64,000 nucleotides of DNA from Blastomonas sp. (GCF_030373265.1 NZ_JAUCZC010000017.1:25508-89507); one strand, 5' to 3'; numbered from the stretch's first letter, positions 1-9,542 are shown. Notes: generated by a model from the sequence alone, not told the origin. Translations and numbers: made by a program.

Positions 1-1
1 C

Positions 2-1207
2 AAGCGGTTCGGGGAAAAGCGGCAGGCAATCGTACATGCGGCCTCCGTGCTGGTGAATGAGGTTGGTATGCAGGCCACCACCCTTTCGGAAGTGGCCCGC
101 GCCATCGGGCTCAACGCCACCAGCATCACCTATTACTTTTCGCGCAAGGAGCAGCTGGTCGTTGCGGTCTATGAAGAGACGCTCGACCGGATGGACCGCA
201 TGGCATCCGAGGCGCTGGCCGAGCCGGACCCTCAGGCCAGGCTACAAAAATACGTCGCCCAGCACGTGGCCTTGCGCACGCGAATCCGCAATGGCGAGCG
301 CGGGCTGGTAACCGCGCTGTCCGAAATTCGTTCGCTCGATGCCGAAACCCAAAAGCCGTTGCTCGATCGCTACCGCCAGGTGGTGGAGAAGGTCCGGGGC
401 TTTTTCGGCGAACCTACCAGTGCGGAGCAGCGTGCAGTGTTCTCGGCGCGCGCGCATGTGCTGCTCGAGGCGATGATGTGGTGGCCGGTCTGGTCTTTGC
501 GCTATTCGACGCTGGACTTCCCGCGGGTGCAAGAGCGCATGGTCGATATCCTCGCGCATGGTCTACCGGCGCAGCGGGCCACCTGGCAACCGTTCCCTCT
601 GAAGGTGCGCCACTGGCGTAGCACCAGCAAAGGCGAGCCGACCCAGAACGACGAGTTTCTGCGCGCCGCGACGATCATGATCAACCGGCTGGGCTATCGC
701 GGGGCGTCGGTCAACCGCATCGCTGAATCGATCAATGTCACCAAGGGCAGCTTCTATCACCACCACGAGGCCAAGGACGAACTGGTGCTGGCCTGTTTCA
801 ACAAAAGCCATGACCGGCTATCGGCCACCCAGATGGCGGGGCAGAATGCGGACGGGGACTATTGGGGGCGGCTTTCCAGCGTGCTCTACGAACTGCTGCG
901 CGTGCAGTTTTTCGATAGCATGCCGCTGCTGCGGACGACCGCGCTGCAGGCCCTGAACACCGAACACAAGACCGATGTCGTGACCCGTTCCAACCGGCTC
1001 GCGCGGCGCTTTGCCGGATTCCTGATCGATGGGATCGCCGATGGGTCAGTACGGCCCGTTGATCCGTTGGTCGCGAGCCAGATCATCATGTCGACGCTCA
1101 ACGCAGCCTATGAGGCACGGCGCTGGGCCGAGCGTTTCGCCGACGGCGACGCTGCTATTTCGGCTTATGCATCGACGCTGTTCTCGGGATTGATCGATAC
1201 GCAGTGA
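2..1207 (+). CDS. Tandem TetR-family regulator (5' end outside window)
   Basis: The reading frame is open to the left edge, so the true start lies outside the window; the codons from position 2 already encode TetR-like sequence ahead of the first possible GTG at 47. Two TetR helix-turn-helix modules sit in one chain. The first, at the start, contains TTLSEVARAIGLNATSITYY; the second, about 205 residues after the GTG, contains GASVNRIAESINVTKGSFYH. Each is followed by a helical ligand-binding segment. A usual TetR protein is about 200 residues with one such module, so this is a head-to-tail duplication or fusion. It converges on the MFS/acyl-CoA dehydrogenase operon to its right (11-bp gap) and could control it through an acyl-CoA-type ligand; that is inference. 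Confidence 0.88.
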   Translation, partial: KRFGEKRQAIVHAASVLVNEVGMQATTLSEVARAIGLNATSITYYFSRKEQLVVAVYEETLDRMDRMASEALAEPDPQARLQKYVAQHVALRTRIRNGERGLVTALSEIRSLDAETQKPLLDRYRQVVEKVRGFFGEPTSAEQRAVFSARAHVLLEAMMWWPVWSLRYSTLDFPRVQERMVDILAHGLPAQRATWQPFPLKVRHWRSTSKGEPTQNDEFLRAATIMINRLGYRGASVNRIAESINVTKGSFYHHHEAKDELVLACFNKSHDRLSATQMAGQNADGDYWGRLSSVLYELLRVQFFDSMPLLRTTALQALNTEHKTDVVTRSNRLARRFAGFLIDGIADGSVRPVDPLVASQIIMSTLNAAYEARRWAERFADGDAAISAYASTLFSGLIDTQ

Positions 1208-1217
1208 TGTAACGCCA

Positions 1218-2528
1218 TCAGCTCTGGGGCCGATTGCGCGGTTCGCGTACCTTGAACAGCATGCCCAGCAACGCCAGGCTGACAGCGCCGATCAGGATCG
1301 CAAAGAGAGGCGTGAAGCCCGCGAATGCCACGAGCACCCCCGCCAGCACTGGTCCGATCGCGGATATCGCGCCCTCCACGGTGGTCGCCATTGCAAGCCG
1401 CATCGCGGTATCCTGGGTTTCGCCGAATTCCAGCACCATCGTGGTAGAGGCCAGCATCCAGCCCGCGCCGCCAACCCCCAGCATCATGAAGGCTGCGTAG
1501 ATCGGCAGGGTCGTATGGCCCAGCATCAGCGTGACCATTCCGGCGAGCAGGCTGCACAGCGACAGCAGATAGACCAGCTTGAACCCGTATCGATCCCCAA
1601 GCGGGCCCCAGATGACATTGGACACGGTATCGGACGCCAGGAACATGAAGCTCAACGCCCCCACCAGCGCGCCATCGAGGCCCAATCGGCTGCCCGCATA
1701 GACCGTCCAGAAAGGGCCTCCGACGCGTGCCAAGGTTGCAAGGCTCTGCACCACGAGAAAGGCGGCAAAATCGCGGTTACGCAGCAGTTGGGGAAACTCG
1801 CGCACTCGGTCGCGCATCCGCATCTGCGGCCGAGCGATGGCTGCTGCGGGTTCGCGGATCAGGGCTCTCAGGACGAACAGCCCCATGCTGGTCAGGATAA
1901 AGGCCAGCAGAAAGGTGGTCGCGTATCCGTTGCCCAGCCAGTCATCGGCGATGAAATAATTGCCGGCAACCCATGCCAGCACGGCGGCGATCAGGCCGCC
2001 GGCGAAATTTCTATAGCCTTGCAGCCTTCCACGCTTGCGGATCGGGATCAGCTTGCTCATCAGCATCTGGAAGGCGACGCGCTGCGCGCCGGTAAAGAAG
2101 CCGAGCAGCAGGAAGCTGACGAAGGTCGCCGCGAGCAGGATGTCCCCTGTCAAAAACCATCCCGACAGCGCCAGGCACAGGATCATCAGCCGCATCAGCG
2201 ACCCGACCTTGATCGCATATGGCAGGATGTGGCTTCTGTGTTCGATGCGCGAGCCGCTGGCGATCGGGCTGATCGTCGCGCCCAGTTGCAGCATCGCGGC
2301 ACCAAGTCCCACCGCCGCGGTGCTGCCGGTGAGCACCAGCAGATAGGCCGGGATGATGGTCGGCGCATAGATCAACCGGAAACCGGTCATCCCGAGCACG
2401 CCATGGATGAAGTTGGCGCGGTAGTTGCGCGGCAGGTTTTCGTCCATGAAACGGGCATGATCGTCCAGCGCACGTTGCCGCGCGCTGGCCGTCATGTTCA
2501 GCCCGTCCGGGTCTTCGATAGGGTCCAA
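1218..2528 (-). CDS. MFS transporter
   Basis: A 436-residue protein with about twelve hydrophobic segments and MFS-like loops such as GPLGDRYGFK between two helices in the second half. It is the last gene of a leftward operon with three acyl-CoA dehydrogenases, 4 bp after the preceding stop, so it probably imports or exports the compound those enzymes degrade. The longest frame starts with TTG at 2528; an ATG at 2495 (425 residues) is a credible alternative, and neither has a strong ribosome binding site. Substrate unknown. Confidence 0.85.
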   Translation of the reverse strand: MDPIEDPDGLNMTASARQRALDDHARFMDENLPRNYRANFIHGVLGMTGFRLIYAPTIIPAYLLVLTGSTAAVGLGAAMLQLGATISPIASGSRIEHRSHILPYAIKVGSLMRLMILCLALSGWFLTGDILLAATFVSFLLLGFFTGAQRVAFQMLMSKLIPIRKRGRLQGYRNFAGGLIAAVLAWVAGNYFIADDWLGNGYATTFLLAFILTSMGLFVLRALIREPAAAIARPQMRMRDRVREFPQLLRNRDFAAFLVVQSLATLARVGGPFWTVYAGSRLGLDGALVGALSFMFLASDTVSNVIWGPLGDRYGFKLVYLLSLCSLLAGMVTLMLGHTTLPIYAAFMMLGVGGAGWMLASTTMVLEFGETQDTAMRLAMATTVEGAISAIGPVLAGVLVAFAGFTPLFAILIGAVSLALLGMLFKVREPRNRPQS

Positions 2529-2532
2529 GGAT

Positions 2533-3618
2533 TCAATAACCTGACAGCGTGGCGAACCTGTCCTTCAGAAATCCGGTGCTGCCCCAGCTTGCCTCAAGCA
2601 CGCGGGCGCGTTTGAGGTAGAATCCGATGTCGTACTCGTCGGTCATGCCGATACCGCCGTGCAATTGCACGCCTTCGCGGCTGATCGTGTGCAACACGCG
2701 ATTGGCCTCGGCCTTGGCGATGGCCGCGGCATGAGGCATCATCATGCCAGAATCGAGCGCCTGCAACCCGCCTTCCACGGCTGAGCGCATCATCGCAAGA
2801 TCGCCGAACAGGTCCGCCATGCGATGCTGCAGCGCCTGGAACGAACTGAGCGCCTGGTTGAACTGAACGCGCTGCTTGAGATAATCGAGCGTGGTATCGA
2901 ACACCTGCTGCGCCATGCCCAGCATTTCGCACGCCGTGAGGATGCGTGCGCGGTCGAGCACCTGATCGAGCAGGTCATCGCCGCCATGCGCCAGCTTTTC
3001 GGCCCGGGCACCGCAGAAGGTGACCTGCGCGTGTGATCGCATGTCTGCCAGATGGCGCGTAGCGACCTGCACCGAGGCCGCGGCATCCGGGGTGCTCGTG
3101 TCGACGACATACATTCCGTCGGCGGCAGCGACGACGAACAGCGTTGCGTCATGCGCTTCGTGGACGAACGCTTTTGTCCCGGTCAATGAACTATCGCTCA
3201 CGCTCGTTTCCAGCCGATGCGGGTTGTGATGCGCACCCTCGTCGATAGCGAGCGTGCCGATCATCGCGCCGCCGGCCAGCTGCGGCAGCCATTTTGCTTT
3301 TTGTTCTGGATTGCCGCCCAACACGATGGCCGCGGCTGCCAGCGTCGTTGTAAGCAGCGGGCTGGCCGTGACCGTCTTGCCCATTTCCTCAAGGATCATT
3401 CCTGCGGAAAGCCAGCCAAAATCCGTGCCGCCGAATTCTTCGGGGATGATCACTCCGGCCCAACCCATCCGCGCGATCGTGGCGTAGGCCGCCGGATCAT
3501 AGGCCCTCGGTTCACCACTGGCCCGCACGGCGCGGAATTTCGCCACCGCGCTTTCGTTGGTCACCCATTCGCGCGCCATGTCGCGCAGCATTTCCTGTTC
3601 CTCGTTGAGAACCGCCAT
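2533..3618 (-). CDS. Acyl-CoA dehydrogenase, small subunit type
   Basis: A 361-residue acyl-CoA dehydrogenase-fold flavoprotein. The N-terminal helical part has WAGVIIPEEFGG and the C-terminal part has REGVQLHGGIGMTDEYDIG, the family's C-terminal FAD/CoA region. It lacks the glutamate in the YEG-type motif used by medium-chain enzymes. It lies 17 bp downstream of another acyl-CoA dehydrogenase gene. Adjacent unequal pairs of this kind form alpha2-beta2 heterotetramers in steroid side-chain degradation (FadE/ChsE pairs); the present pair may do the same. Catalyses alpha,beta-desaturation of an acyl-CoA and passes electrons to ETF. Substrate not deducible. Confidence 0.88.
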   Translation of the reverse strand: MAVLNEEQEMLRDMAREWVTNESAVAKFRAVRASGEPRAYDPAAYATIARMGWAGVIIPEEFGGTDFGWLSAGMILEEMGKTVTASPLLTTTLAAAAIVLGGNPEQKAKWLPQLAGGAMIGTLAIDEGAHHNPHRLETSVSDSSLTGTKAFVHEAHDATLFVVAAADGMYVVDTSTPDAAASVQVATRHLADMRSHAQVTFCGARAEKLAHGGDDLLDQVLDRARILTACEMLGMAQQVFDTTLDYLKQRVQFNQALSSFQALQHRMADLFGDLAMMRSAVEGGLQALDSGMMMPHAAAIAKAEANRVLHTISREGVQLHGGIGMTDEYDIGFYLKRARVLEASWGSTGFLKDRFATLSGY

Positions 3619-3635
3619 GTCCTGTCCCGTCGTTT

Positions 3636-4847
3636 CTATTGGTGATCGAGCATACCAAGCACACGCTTGGCGATGATGTTGTTCTGGATCTCGGTTGATC
3701 CGCCGTAGATCGTGACCGCCTTGCCAAACAGCCAGGCGCGTACGCCCGCAAGCTCTGCATCGGAAAACCCTTCGCCTTCCCAGCCCAGGCCTTGCAGGCC
3801 CATGATTTCGATGGTCAGTTCGGACCGTTCCTGACTGAGCTTGGTGCCGAGCTTCTTGAGCACGGAACTGATCTCGGAAACGCCGCCCTTTTCCTTGCTT
3901 TCCTCCGCCGCCCGGCGTGCGGTGAGCAGGAATGCCCCCCAGCGGATTTCGAAATCGGCGATGCGGTCGCGCAACACCTTGTCGGTTAGGACACCGCTGG
4001 CATCGGCTTCGTGGTACTTCTTCGCCAGATCCGAAAGCCTTGGCCCCATCATCCGCGCCATCGAGCCGCCGCCGGACAGGTTGGTGCGTTCGTGCTGCAA
4101 CAGACGCTTGCCGATCGTCCAGCCTTCGCCTTCGCGCCCGACGAGATTTTCCTTGGGCACTTTCACATCGGTGAAAAAGGTTTCGCAGAATGGGCTGAGA
4201 CCGCTGATCATCCGGATCGGGCGGACTTCAACGCCCGCCGCGCGCATGTCCATGAGCAGGAAGCTGATGCCCTTGTGCTTGTCGCTGCGATCGGTGCGGA
4301 CAAGGCAGAAGCACTTGTCGGCCCATTGCCCGCCGCTGGTCCAGGTCTTCTGGCCATTGACCAGATAGTGATCGCCCTTGTCCTCGGCCGTGGTCTGCAG
4401 GTTAGCGAGGTCCGATCCGGCATTGGGTTCCGAATAGCCCTGGCACCAGCGGATTTCGCCGCGGCAGATCGGCGGGATGTGCTCCTGCTTCTGCTGTTCG
4501 TTGCCATATTCCAGCAGCGTGGGGCCGAACATCATCACGCCCATGCCGCCAATCGGGTTATAGGCCCCGGCGCGGGACAGCTCCTCGTTGAGGATTGCTG
4601 CCTGCTTGCGGCTCAGCCCGCCGCCGCCATATTCCTTGGGCCATGTGGGCGTGCCCCAGCCACGGGCACCCATCGCCTCACGCCAGCGGCGCTGCGGTTC
4701 GGTTTCCCGCAGGTCACTTTCGACCCCCGTCACGGGATTGCCCTTGCCTTTCAGTTCGGGTGGGAAGCTTTCGGATAAGAACTGCTGAACCTCCCGTCGA
4801 AAGTCAGTTTCAGAAGCGGGTGCACCCGCTTTAGCCAAGCTCGCCAT
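3636..4847 (-). CDS. Acyl-CoA dehydrogenase, large subunit type
   Basis: A 403-residue acyl-CoA dehydrogenase. Visible family signatures are the FAD-binding middle segment WCQGYSEPNAGSDLANLQT and the C-terminal AVTIYGGSTEIQNNIIAKRV. The position equivalent to Glu376 of medium-chain enzymes is Gly (YGGSTE instead of YEGT), so the catalytic base must be elsewhere or on the partner subunit. A GGAG sequence precedes the ATG. It sits between the GPH symporter gene and the smaller acyl-CoA dehydrogenase in one operon and likely pairs with the latter. Confidence 0.9.
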   Translation of the reverse strand: MASLAKAGAPASETDFRREVQQFLSESFPPELKGKGNPVTGVESDLRETEPQRRWREAMGARGWGTPTWPKEYGGGGLSRKQAAILNEELSRAGAYNPIGGMGVMMFGPTLLEYGNEQQKQEHIPPICRGEIRWCQGYSEPNAGSDLANLQTTAEDKGDHYLVNGQKTWTSGGQWADKCFCLVRTDRSDKHKGISFLLMDMRAAGVEVRPIRMISGLSPFCETFFTDVKVPKENLVGREGEGWTIGKRLLQHERTNLSGGGSMARMMGPRLSDLAKKYHEADASGVLTDKVLRDRIADFEIRWGAFLLTARRAAEESKEKGGVSEISSVLKKLGTKLSQERSELTIEIMGLQGLGWEGEGFSDAELAGVRAWLFGKAVTIYGGSTEIQNNIIAKRVLGMLDHQ

Positions 4848-4872
4848 TACAATCTCCAGTCAGAAAACAAAC

Positions 4873-6384
4873 TCATCGCGCCGGTCTCGAAAACCCGCCG
4901 TCGCGGGCGGTCTGTTCGAGCGCCTCTGCCTCTGTCGCGCGCAGGCGGGCGACATTGGCACGGTGCAAGGTCTCGGTGATGGGGTAAAAGAACAGGAACA
5001 GGCAGCCGATCGTCCAGAGCCCGATCGATGCCGGGATGTAATGAATCAGCAGGCTCTGTTCCATCGCCAGGGTGACATCGGCGGGGCTTACCTTTTCGGG
5101 AAAACCAGAAGCTGTCAGCACCATCCCAGCGACCAGAATGCCGAAGCCCGTGGAGCATTGCTGCATGAAGCTGGACGCGGAAAAGAACACGCCTGCAGCA
5201 TGCTTGCCTGTCGTGACGGCGTGATCTTCCACCACATCGGCGAGCATCGAACTGGTATTGATCAGCGAGGTCGCAATCATTGCGCCGTAAAGCGCACCTA
5301 CCAGAAACAGCGTCGGCACCAGCAGGGGGTGCCCGACCGGAAAGAACAGGCCCAAATAGGTCAGGGCGAGGGGGCTGACGCCGAGCAGGATGCCGAAGAA
5401 TGCCATCGCCATCGAGGTATTGCGTTTTCCGAAACGGGCAGAAAACCAAGGTGCAAGCGGCGCCGCAATCGACGCGGCGACAAGCGAATCGAAGGTCAGC
5501 AAGGCTATCTGCCCGGAATTCAGATCGAAAACATAGGTGCTGAAATACAGCGTCGTTGCGCTGGAAAGGCCGATCGCGGTGTATTTGAATACACCGAAGC
5601 CGAAAATGGCAAGGAACGCCTTGTGCTTGAAGGCCGAGAACATCTCAGTGAGATGACCGCCGATGCTTGTCTTATGCGTTGGCACGTCGGCCTGCCGCAT
5701 GTTCTGCACCTGCTTGCGCGTTCCCACCGCGCACACCAGGATTGCCAGAAGTATTAGAGTACCACCGGCAAGGGCGAAGCGATGGTAGCCATCGGGGTTG
5801 AGCTGCCCTATCGGATAATCCGGCGTCGCCACGAAGAACACCGCGAGACTGAACGCCGTGAAGCCGAACGTACCGGCATAGCCGAACCAGTAACGCAGCG
5901 AGAACAACCGTGTCCGCTGGGCGTAGTCCGATGTCAACTCCGGGTTCATCGCGCTGCTGGGGATTTCGAACATGCTGATCGAAACCCGCGTCAATGCTGC
6001 GATGCTGAATATCCAGATACCCATTTGCATATCGGTCAGCCCGCTGGGCGGGAACCACGCTATGACGAAGAAGAACGCAGTCGGTAGCGCAGACGCGAAA
6101 ATATAAGGGTGCCTTCGGCCCCAGCGTGATCGCGTCACATCCGACAGTCGCCCGATGAACGGATCGGCTATTGCATCCACCAGCAGCGTCAGCGCGATCG
6201 CAGTTGATACGATCGCTGCCGGAACGCCGATCACCTGATTGTAGAACAACAGCAAATAGCTTGAAAAAGCGGCATTTTTCACGCCAATCGAGATCGCGCC
6301 GAAGCCATAGGCCAGGCGCGTGGACCGGGGCAATTGCCCTTCGCTGGTCGTTTGGTCGTCCAGCATCGCAGCCGCGCCGGTCAT
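4873..6384 (-). CDS. GPH-family (MFS) cation symporter
   Basis: A 503-residue polytopic membrane protein of the glycoside-pentoside-hexuronide:cation symporter type. The typical N-terminal signatures are present: LAYGFGAISIGVKNAAFSS and, after helix 2, DAIADPFIGRLSDVTRSRWG followed by RRHPYI. The ATG overlaps the stop of the upstream acyl-CoA dehydrogenase by 4 bp (ATGA), showing co-transcription. GPH relatives in sphingomonads often sit in non-sugar catabolic operons, so a lipid or aromatic acid substrate is as likely as a sugar; this is inference. Confidence 0.87.
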   Translation of the reverse strand: MTGAAAMLDDQTTSEGQLPRSTRLAYGFGAISIGVKNAAFSSYLLLFYNQVIGVPAAIVSTAIALTLLVDAIADPFIGRLSDVTRSRWGRRHPYIFASALPTAFFFVIAWFPPSGLTDMQMGIWIFSIAALTRVSISMFEIPSSAMNPELTSDYAQRTRLFSLRYWFGYAGTFGFTAFSLAVFFVATPDYPIGQLNPDGYHRFALAGGTLILLAILVCAVGTRKQVQNMRQADVPTHKTSIGGHLTEMFSAFKHKAFLAIFGFGVFKYTAIGLSSATTLYFSTYVFDLNSGQIALLTFDSLVAASIAAPLAPWFSARFGKRNTSMAMAFFGILLGVSPLALTYLGLFFPVGHPLLVPTLFLVGALYGAMIATSLINTSSMLADVVEDHAVTTGKHAAGVFFSASSFMQQCSTGFGILVAGMVLTASGFPEKVSPADVTLAMEQSLLIHYIPASIGLWTIGCLFLFFYPITETLHRANVARLRATEAEALEQTARDGGFSRPAR

Positions 6385-7685
6385 GCGTTGGCCTCCGCCA
6401 GTTCGGCGAGTTCTTCCATCGGATCGAACATCTGCCTTGCGGCTTCGCGGCGCGCCAGCAGCGAATAGTCGGGAAACATCGGGTCGGATACATCGCGATA
6501 CTGCCGCAGGTGCTCCTTTGCGACCGTCACTTTGTGCACTTCGGTCGGGCCATCGGCGATGCCCATCACCATGGACGCGATAAGTCCGCCAACGAACGGC
6601 ATTTCATTGGAAACGCCCAGTGAACCGTGGATGTGGATGCAGCGCGCGGCGATGTCGTGATACACCTTCGGCATGAGCGCCTTGATTGCCGCGATGTCTT
6701 TTCGAACCGTGCGATAATCCTGATATTTGTCGATGGTCCAGGCGGTTTTCAAAACGAACAGCTTGAACTGCTCCAGTTCGATATAGCTGTCGGCGATCTG
6801 CATCTGCACCGCCTGATAGTCGGCAATGACGCCGGTGCGGGTTTTTCGGCTGACGGCGCGGCGGCTCATCAGATCAAGCAGGCGGCGGCAGCTGCCGACC
6901 GTCCGCATGGCGTGATGCACCCGTCCGCCACCAAGCCGGGTCTGCGAGATGACGAATGCTCCGCCCTGCTCGCCCAGAAGATGATCCGCTGGGACGCGGA
7001 CATCGCTGTAGCGGATGTAGCTTTCAGATCCGTTTTCCTGCCCGTAGACGCCGACGTTGCGGATAATTTCGACACCAGGTGTGCTTGCCGGTACAATGAA
7101 CATGCTCATCCGCTTGTGGCGCGGCGCGTCGGGATCGGTCACGGCCATGACGATCAGGAATTCGGCCCATTTGCCGTTGGTCGAGAACCACTTCTCGCCG
7201 TTGATGACCCATTCGTCACCATCGCGAACAGCTGAGGTGATGAACGCCGTGGGATCGGATCCACCTTGAGGTTCGGTCATCGAGAAGGCCGATACGATCT
7301 CGTTTGCGAGAAGCGGGGCAAGATACCGCTCCTTCTGTTGGGCCGTACCGTAATGGGCAAGAATCTCTGCGTTGCCGGTGTCGGGTGCTTGGCAACCGAA
7401 CACCACCGGGGCAAATGAGGCGCCGCCGAGAATCTCGTTCATCAGACCCAGCTTGACTTGGCCATAGCCCTGTCCGCCCAGTTCTGCACCAAGGTGGCAG
7501 GCCCATAGGCCTTGCTTCTGAACATCCCGTTGCAAAGGACGAACCACGGCGTTTCTGGCGGGGTTGCGCACGTCATAAGGGTGGATGCCGAGCAGCCCGA
7601 GCGGTTCTACTTTGTCACGGACGAAGTCTTCGATCCAATCCAGCTTGCGCTGAAAATCAGGGTCGGTCTCGAAATCCCAAGCCAC
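6381..7685 (-). CDS. Acyl-CoA dehydrogenase (first gene of operon)
   Basis: A 434-residue acyl-CoA dehydrogenase of the longer ACAD10/11-like type. Signatures are FSMTEPQGGSDPTAFIT for FAD binding, GEKWFSTNGKWAEF in the beta domain and CIHIHGSLGVSNEMPF plus GIADGPTEVHKVTVAKEHL at the C-terminus. The start is GTG at 7685, preceded by AGGAGAG. As the first gene of the leftward operon it is followed by the symporter, the paired acyl-CoA dehydrogenases and the second MFS permease. It probably acts on an earlier or later CoA ester of the same substrate. Confidence 0.9.
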   Translation of the reverse strand: MAWDFETDPDFQRKLDWIEDFVRDKVEPLGLLGIHPYDVRNPARNAVVRPLQRDVQKQGLWACHLGAELGGQGYGQVKLGLMNEILGGASFAPVVFGCQAPDTGNAEILAHYGTAQQKERYLAPLLANEIVSAFSMTEPQGGSDPTAFITSAVRDGDEWVINGEKWFSTNGKWAEFLIVMAVTDPDAPRHKRMSMFIVPASTPGVEIIRNVGVYGQENGSESYIRYSDVRVPADHLLGEQGGAFVISQTRLGGGRVHHAMRTVGSCRRLLDLMSRRAVSRKTRTGVIADYQAVQMQIADSYIELEQFKLFVLKTAWTIDKYQDYRTVRKDIAAIKALMPKVYHDIAARCIHIHGSLGVSNEMPFVGGLIASMVMGIADGPTEVHKVTVAKEHLRQYRDVSDPMFPDYSLLARREAARQMFDPMEELAELAEANA

Positions 7686-8035
7686 CGGCGCTCTCCTGTC
7701 TCATGCGTTTTCGCACTTCGTGATTCTCAGCATACCCACTTTTTAGAAAACGGCAAGCGGGTCTTCCTTTGGGGTGATCTCGTGGCACGCTATGCCTTCT
7801 CCGCCTGCGGACCAGCCCCATCTTTTCCTGACTTCATGCAACGCTTGGCCCGGCGCACGTAATCACCATCCGCAGAGCCGACCGTGCGATTGATCTGGCC
7901 GGGCTTGTTGGGGGAAACTGGCAGTACGCCAGCGGCGGGACTGAGGGCACCGTTTCGCAATTCGATCCTTGAATTTATATTGAATATCGCACTACTAGTG
8001 GTAGTCAGATGCCGTAAAAGATAAAGAGGTGCGAT
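7686..8035. other. Divergent intergenic region
   Basis: About 350 bp between the leftward acyl-CoA dehydrogenase operon and the rightward MFS gene. No convincing coding sequence is present. It must hold both promoters. The right part is AT-rich and contains the 15-bp inverted repeat at 7991-8005. Confidence 0.6.
7991..8005. promoter_or_regulatory. Inverted repeat ACTAC-N5-GTAGT (possible operator)
   Basis: ACTACTAGTGGTAGT is a 5-5-5 inverted repeat 31 bp upstream of the MFS start codon, in the promoter zone. A TetR gene lies just downstream of the MFS gene, so it may be the operator for that repressor. The site is short and unsupported by a second copy. Confidence 0.35.
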
Positions 8036-9490
8036 ATGGGAGAGAAGCCAGTGGCGACGTCGCGCGAAGGCGCTATCGCGAGCAAGGCGGCGCCAGCTCG
8101 CGGTCTCACGCCGACCGATGGGGGATATCCCTCACCAGCCTATGGCTGGTTCGTGGTGGGCGTATTGACGCTGGCCTATGTCTTTTCTTTCCTCGATCGA
8201 CAGATCCTCAGCCTGCTGGTCGAGCCTATGAAGGCCGACCTCAATCTCAACGATACGCAGATCAGTCTCCTGCAGGGGCTCGCCTTTGCGGTATGCAATG
8301 CGCTCGCCGGCCTTCCGCTCGGTCGCCTGGTCGACACGCAGCGCCGGACAACGCTGGTCGCTGCGGGCATCGCCTTCTGGAGCGTCATGACGGCTGCCTG
8401 CGGACTGGTGCGCAGCTATGGTGCGCTGCTGATACTGCGCATGGGCGTAGGGGCGGGGGAGGCTGTTCTCACACCTGCGGCAAACTCGCTGATCGGCGAC
8501 CATTTTCCGCCGCACAAGGTCGGCTTTCCGCTGGCCGTCTACAGCATCGGTATTTTCATCGGCGGCGGGCTGGCGTTGGTCATCGGCGCAACGGTGATCG
8601 CCGGAGCCATCGAAGCCGGCCCGGCATATGTGACGCTGGTCGGCGAAATCAGGCCATGGCAGACGGTCTTCCTGATCGTCGGGCTTCCCGGTCTGCTTGT
8701 CGCCTTGCTGGCCCTGTCGCTCCGCGAGCCGGCGCGCAAGGGCGCGCTTCGCCGGTCGGGCGCGGACAACGGTGCCGGCAAGCCTGAGGCACCGCCGCTG
8801 CGCGAGGTTTTTGCCTTCCTCAGCGAAAATCGCCGGGCATTCATATCGGTGAACCTGTTCATGGGGTTTTCGGCAGTCGCTGGATATGGCGTCGCGGCGT
8901 GGGTGCCCTCGATGTTCATCCGCCGTCACGGCTGGACCGCGGTCGAGATCGGCCACGCTTACGGGCTGCTGCTGGTCTTTGGCACGGCGGGCGTGCTGAT
9001 GGGCGGGTGGCTGGGTGATGTGATGACCCGCCGTAAGGGGCCCGGCGGCCGGCTCCACATCGTGATCGTGGTCAAGCTGCTGACCATTCCTTTCATCATC
9101 GGCTACACGCTGCTTCCCGACGGCACCTTGGCACTGCTGCCGTTGGCGGCTTCGATCTTTCTGCCGACGTTCATGAACGGACTCAGCCCGGCGATCCTCC
9201 AGCAAATGGTCCCCAACCAGATGCGCGGCACGGCGATTTCCATTTCGCTGCTGGTCGTGAATATGCTTGGCCTCGGGGTCGGGCCGACCTTAATCGCGGT
9301 GCTCACCGACAGTGTATTCCAGGATCCTGCGATGATACACCTCTCGATCCTGTTCGTTTGCGTGGCGATGGCATCGATCTCACTTATCCTCATCCTCATC
9401 GCCTATCGTCCCTATGTTGCGCTGGTGAATGCTTTGCAGCAGTCGCAGGCGGAAGAGGGCAGGGAGGCGTTTGCTCAGGGCAGGCACTAG
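8036..9490 (+). CDS. MFS transporter, spinster-like
   Basis: A 484-residue twelve-helix permease. The N-terminal half has AYVFSFLDRQILSLLVEPMK and GLAFAVCNALAGLPLGRLVD, the pattern of the 'spinster' MFS proteins that are common in proteobacterial catabolic clusters. AGAGG precedes the ATG. It is followed by a TetR gene in the same direction, which probably regulates it together with the nearby TonB receptor and glutathione transferase. Substrate unknown. Confidence 0.87.
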   Translation: MGEKPVATSREGAIASKAAPARGLTPTDGGYPSPAYGWFVVGVLTLAYVFSFLDRQILSLLVEPMKADLNLNDTQISLLQGLAFAVCNALAGLPLGRLVDTQRRTTLVAAGIAFWSVMTAACGLVRSYGALLILRMGVGAGEAVLTPAANSLIGDHFPPHKVGFPLAVYSIGIFIGGGLALVIGATVIAGAIEAGPAYVTLVGEIRPWQTVFLIVGLPGLLVALLALSLREPARKGALRRSGADNGAGKPEAPPLREVFAFLSENRRAFISVNLFMGFSAVAGYGVAAWVPSMFIRRHGWTAVEIGHAYGLLLVFGTAGVLMGGWLGDVMTRRKGPGGRLHIVIVVKLLTIPFIIGYTLLPDGTLALLPLAASIFLPTFMNGLSPAILQQMVPNQMRGTAISISLLVVNMLGLGVGPTLIAVLTDSVFQDPAMIHLSILFVCVAMASISLILILIAYRPYVALVNALQQSQAEEGREAFAQGRH

Positions 9491-9542
9491 GCTATGCGGA
9501 GGCGACCAACTTTTATGAGGTCGCAACCGAGATAGGAGTACC

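Noticed and set aside
1515..2615. A 366-codon open frame antisense to the MFS gene
   Set aside because: Gln/His/Arg-rich shadow translation with no hydrophobic core; the opposite strand encodes a clear permease.
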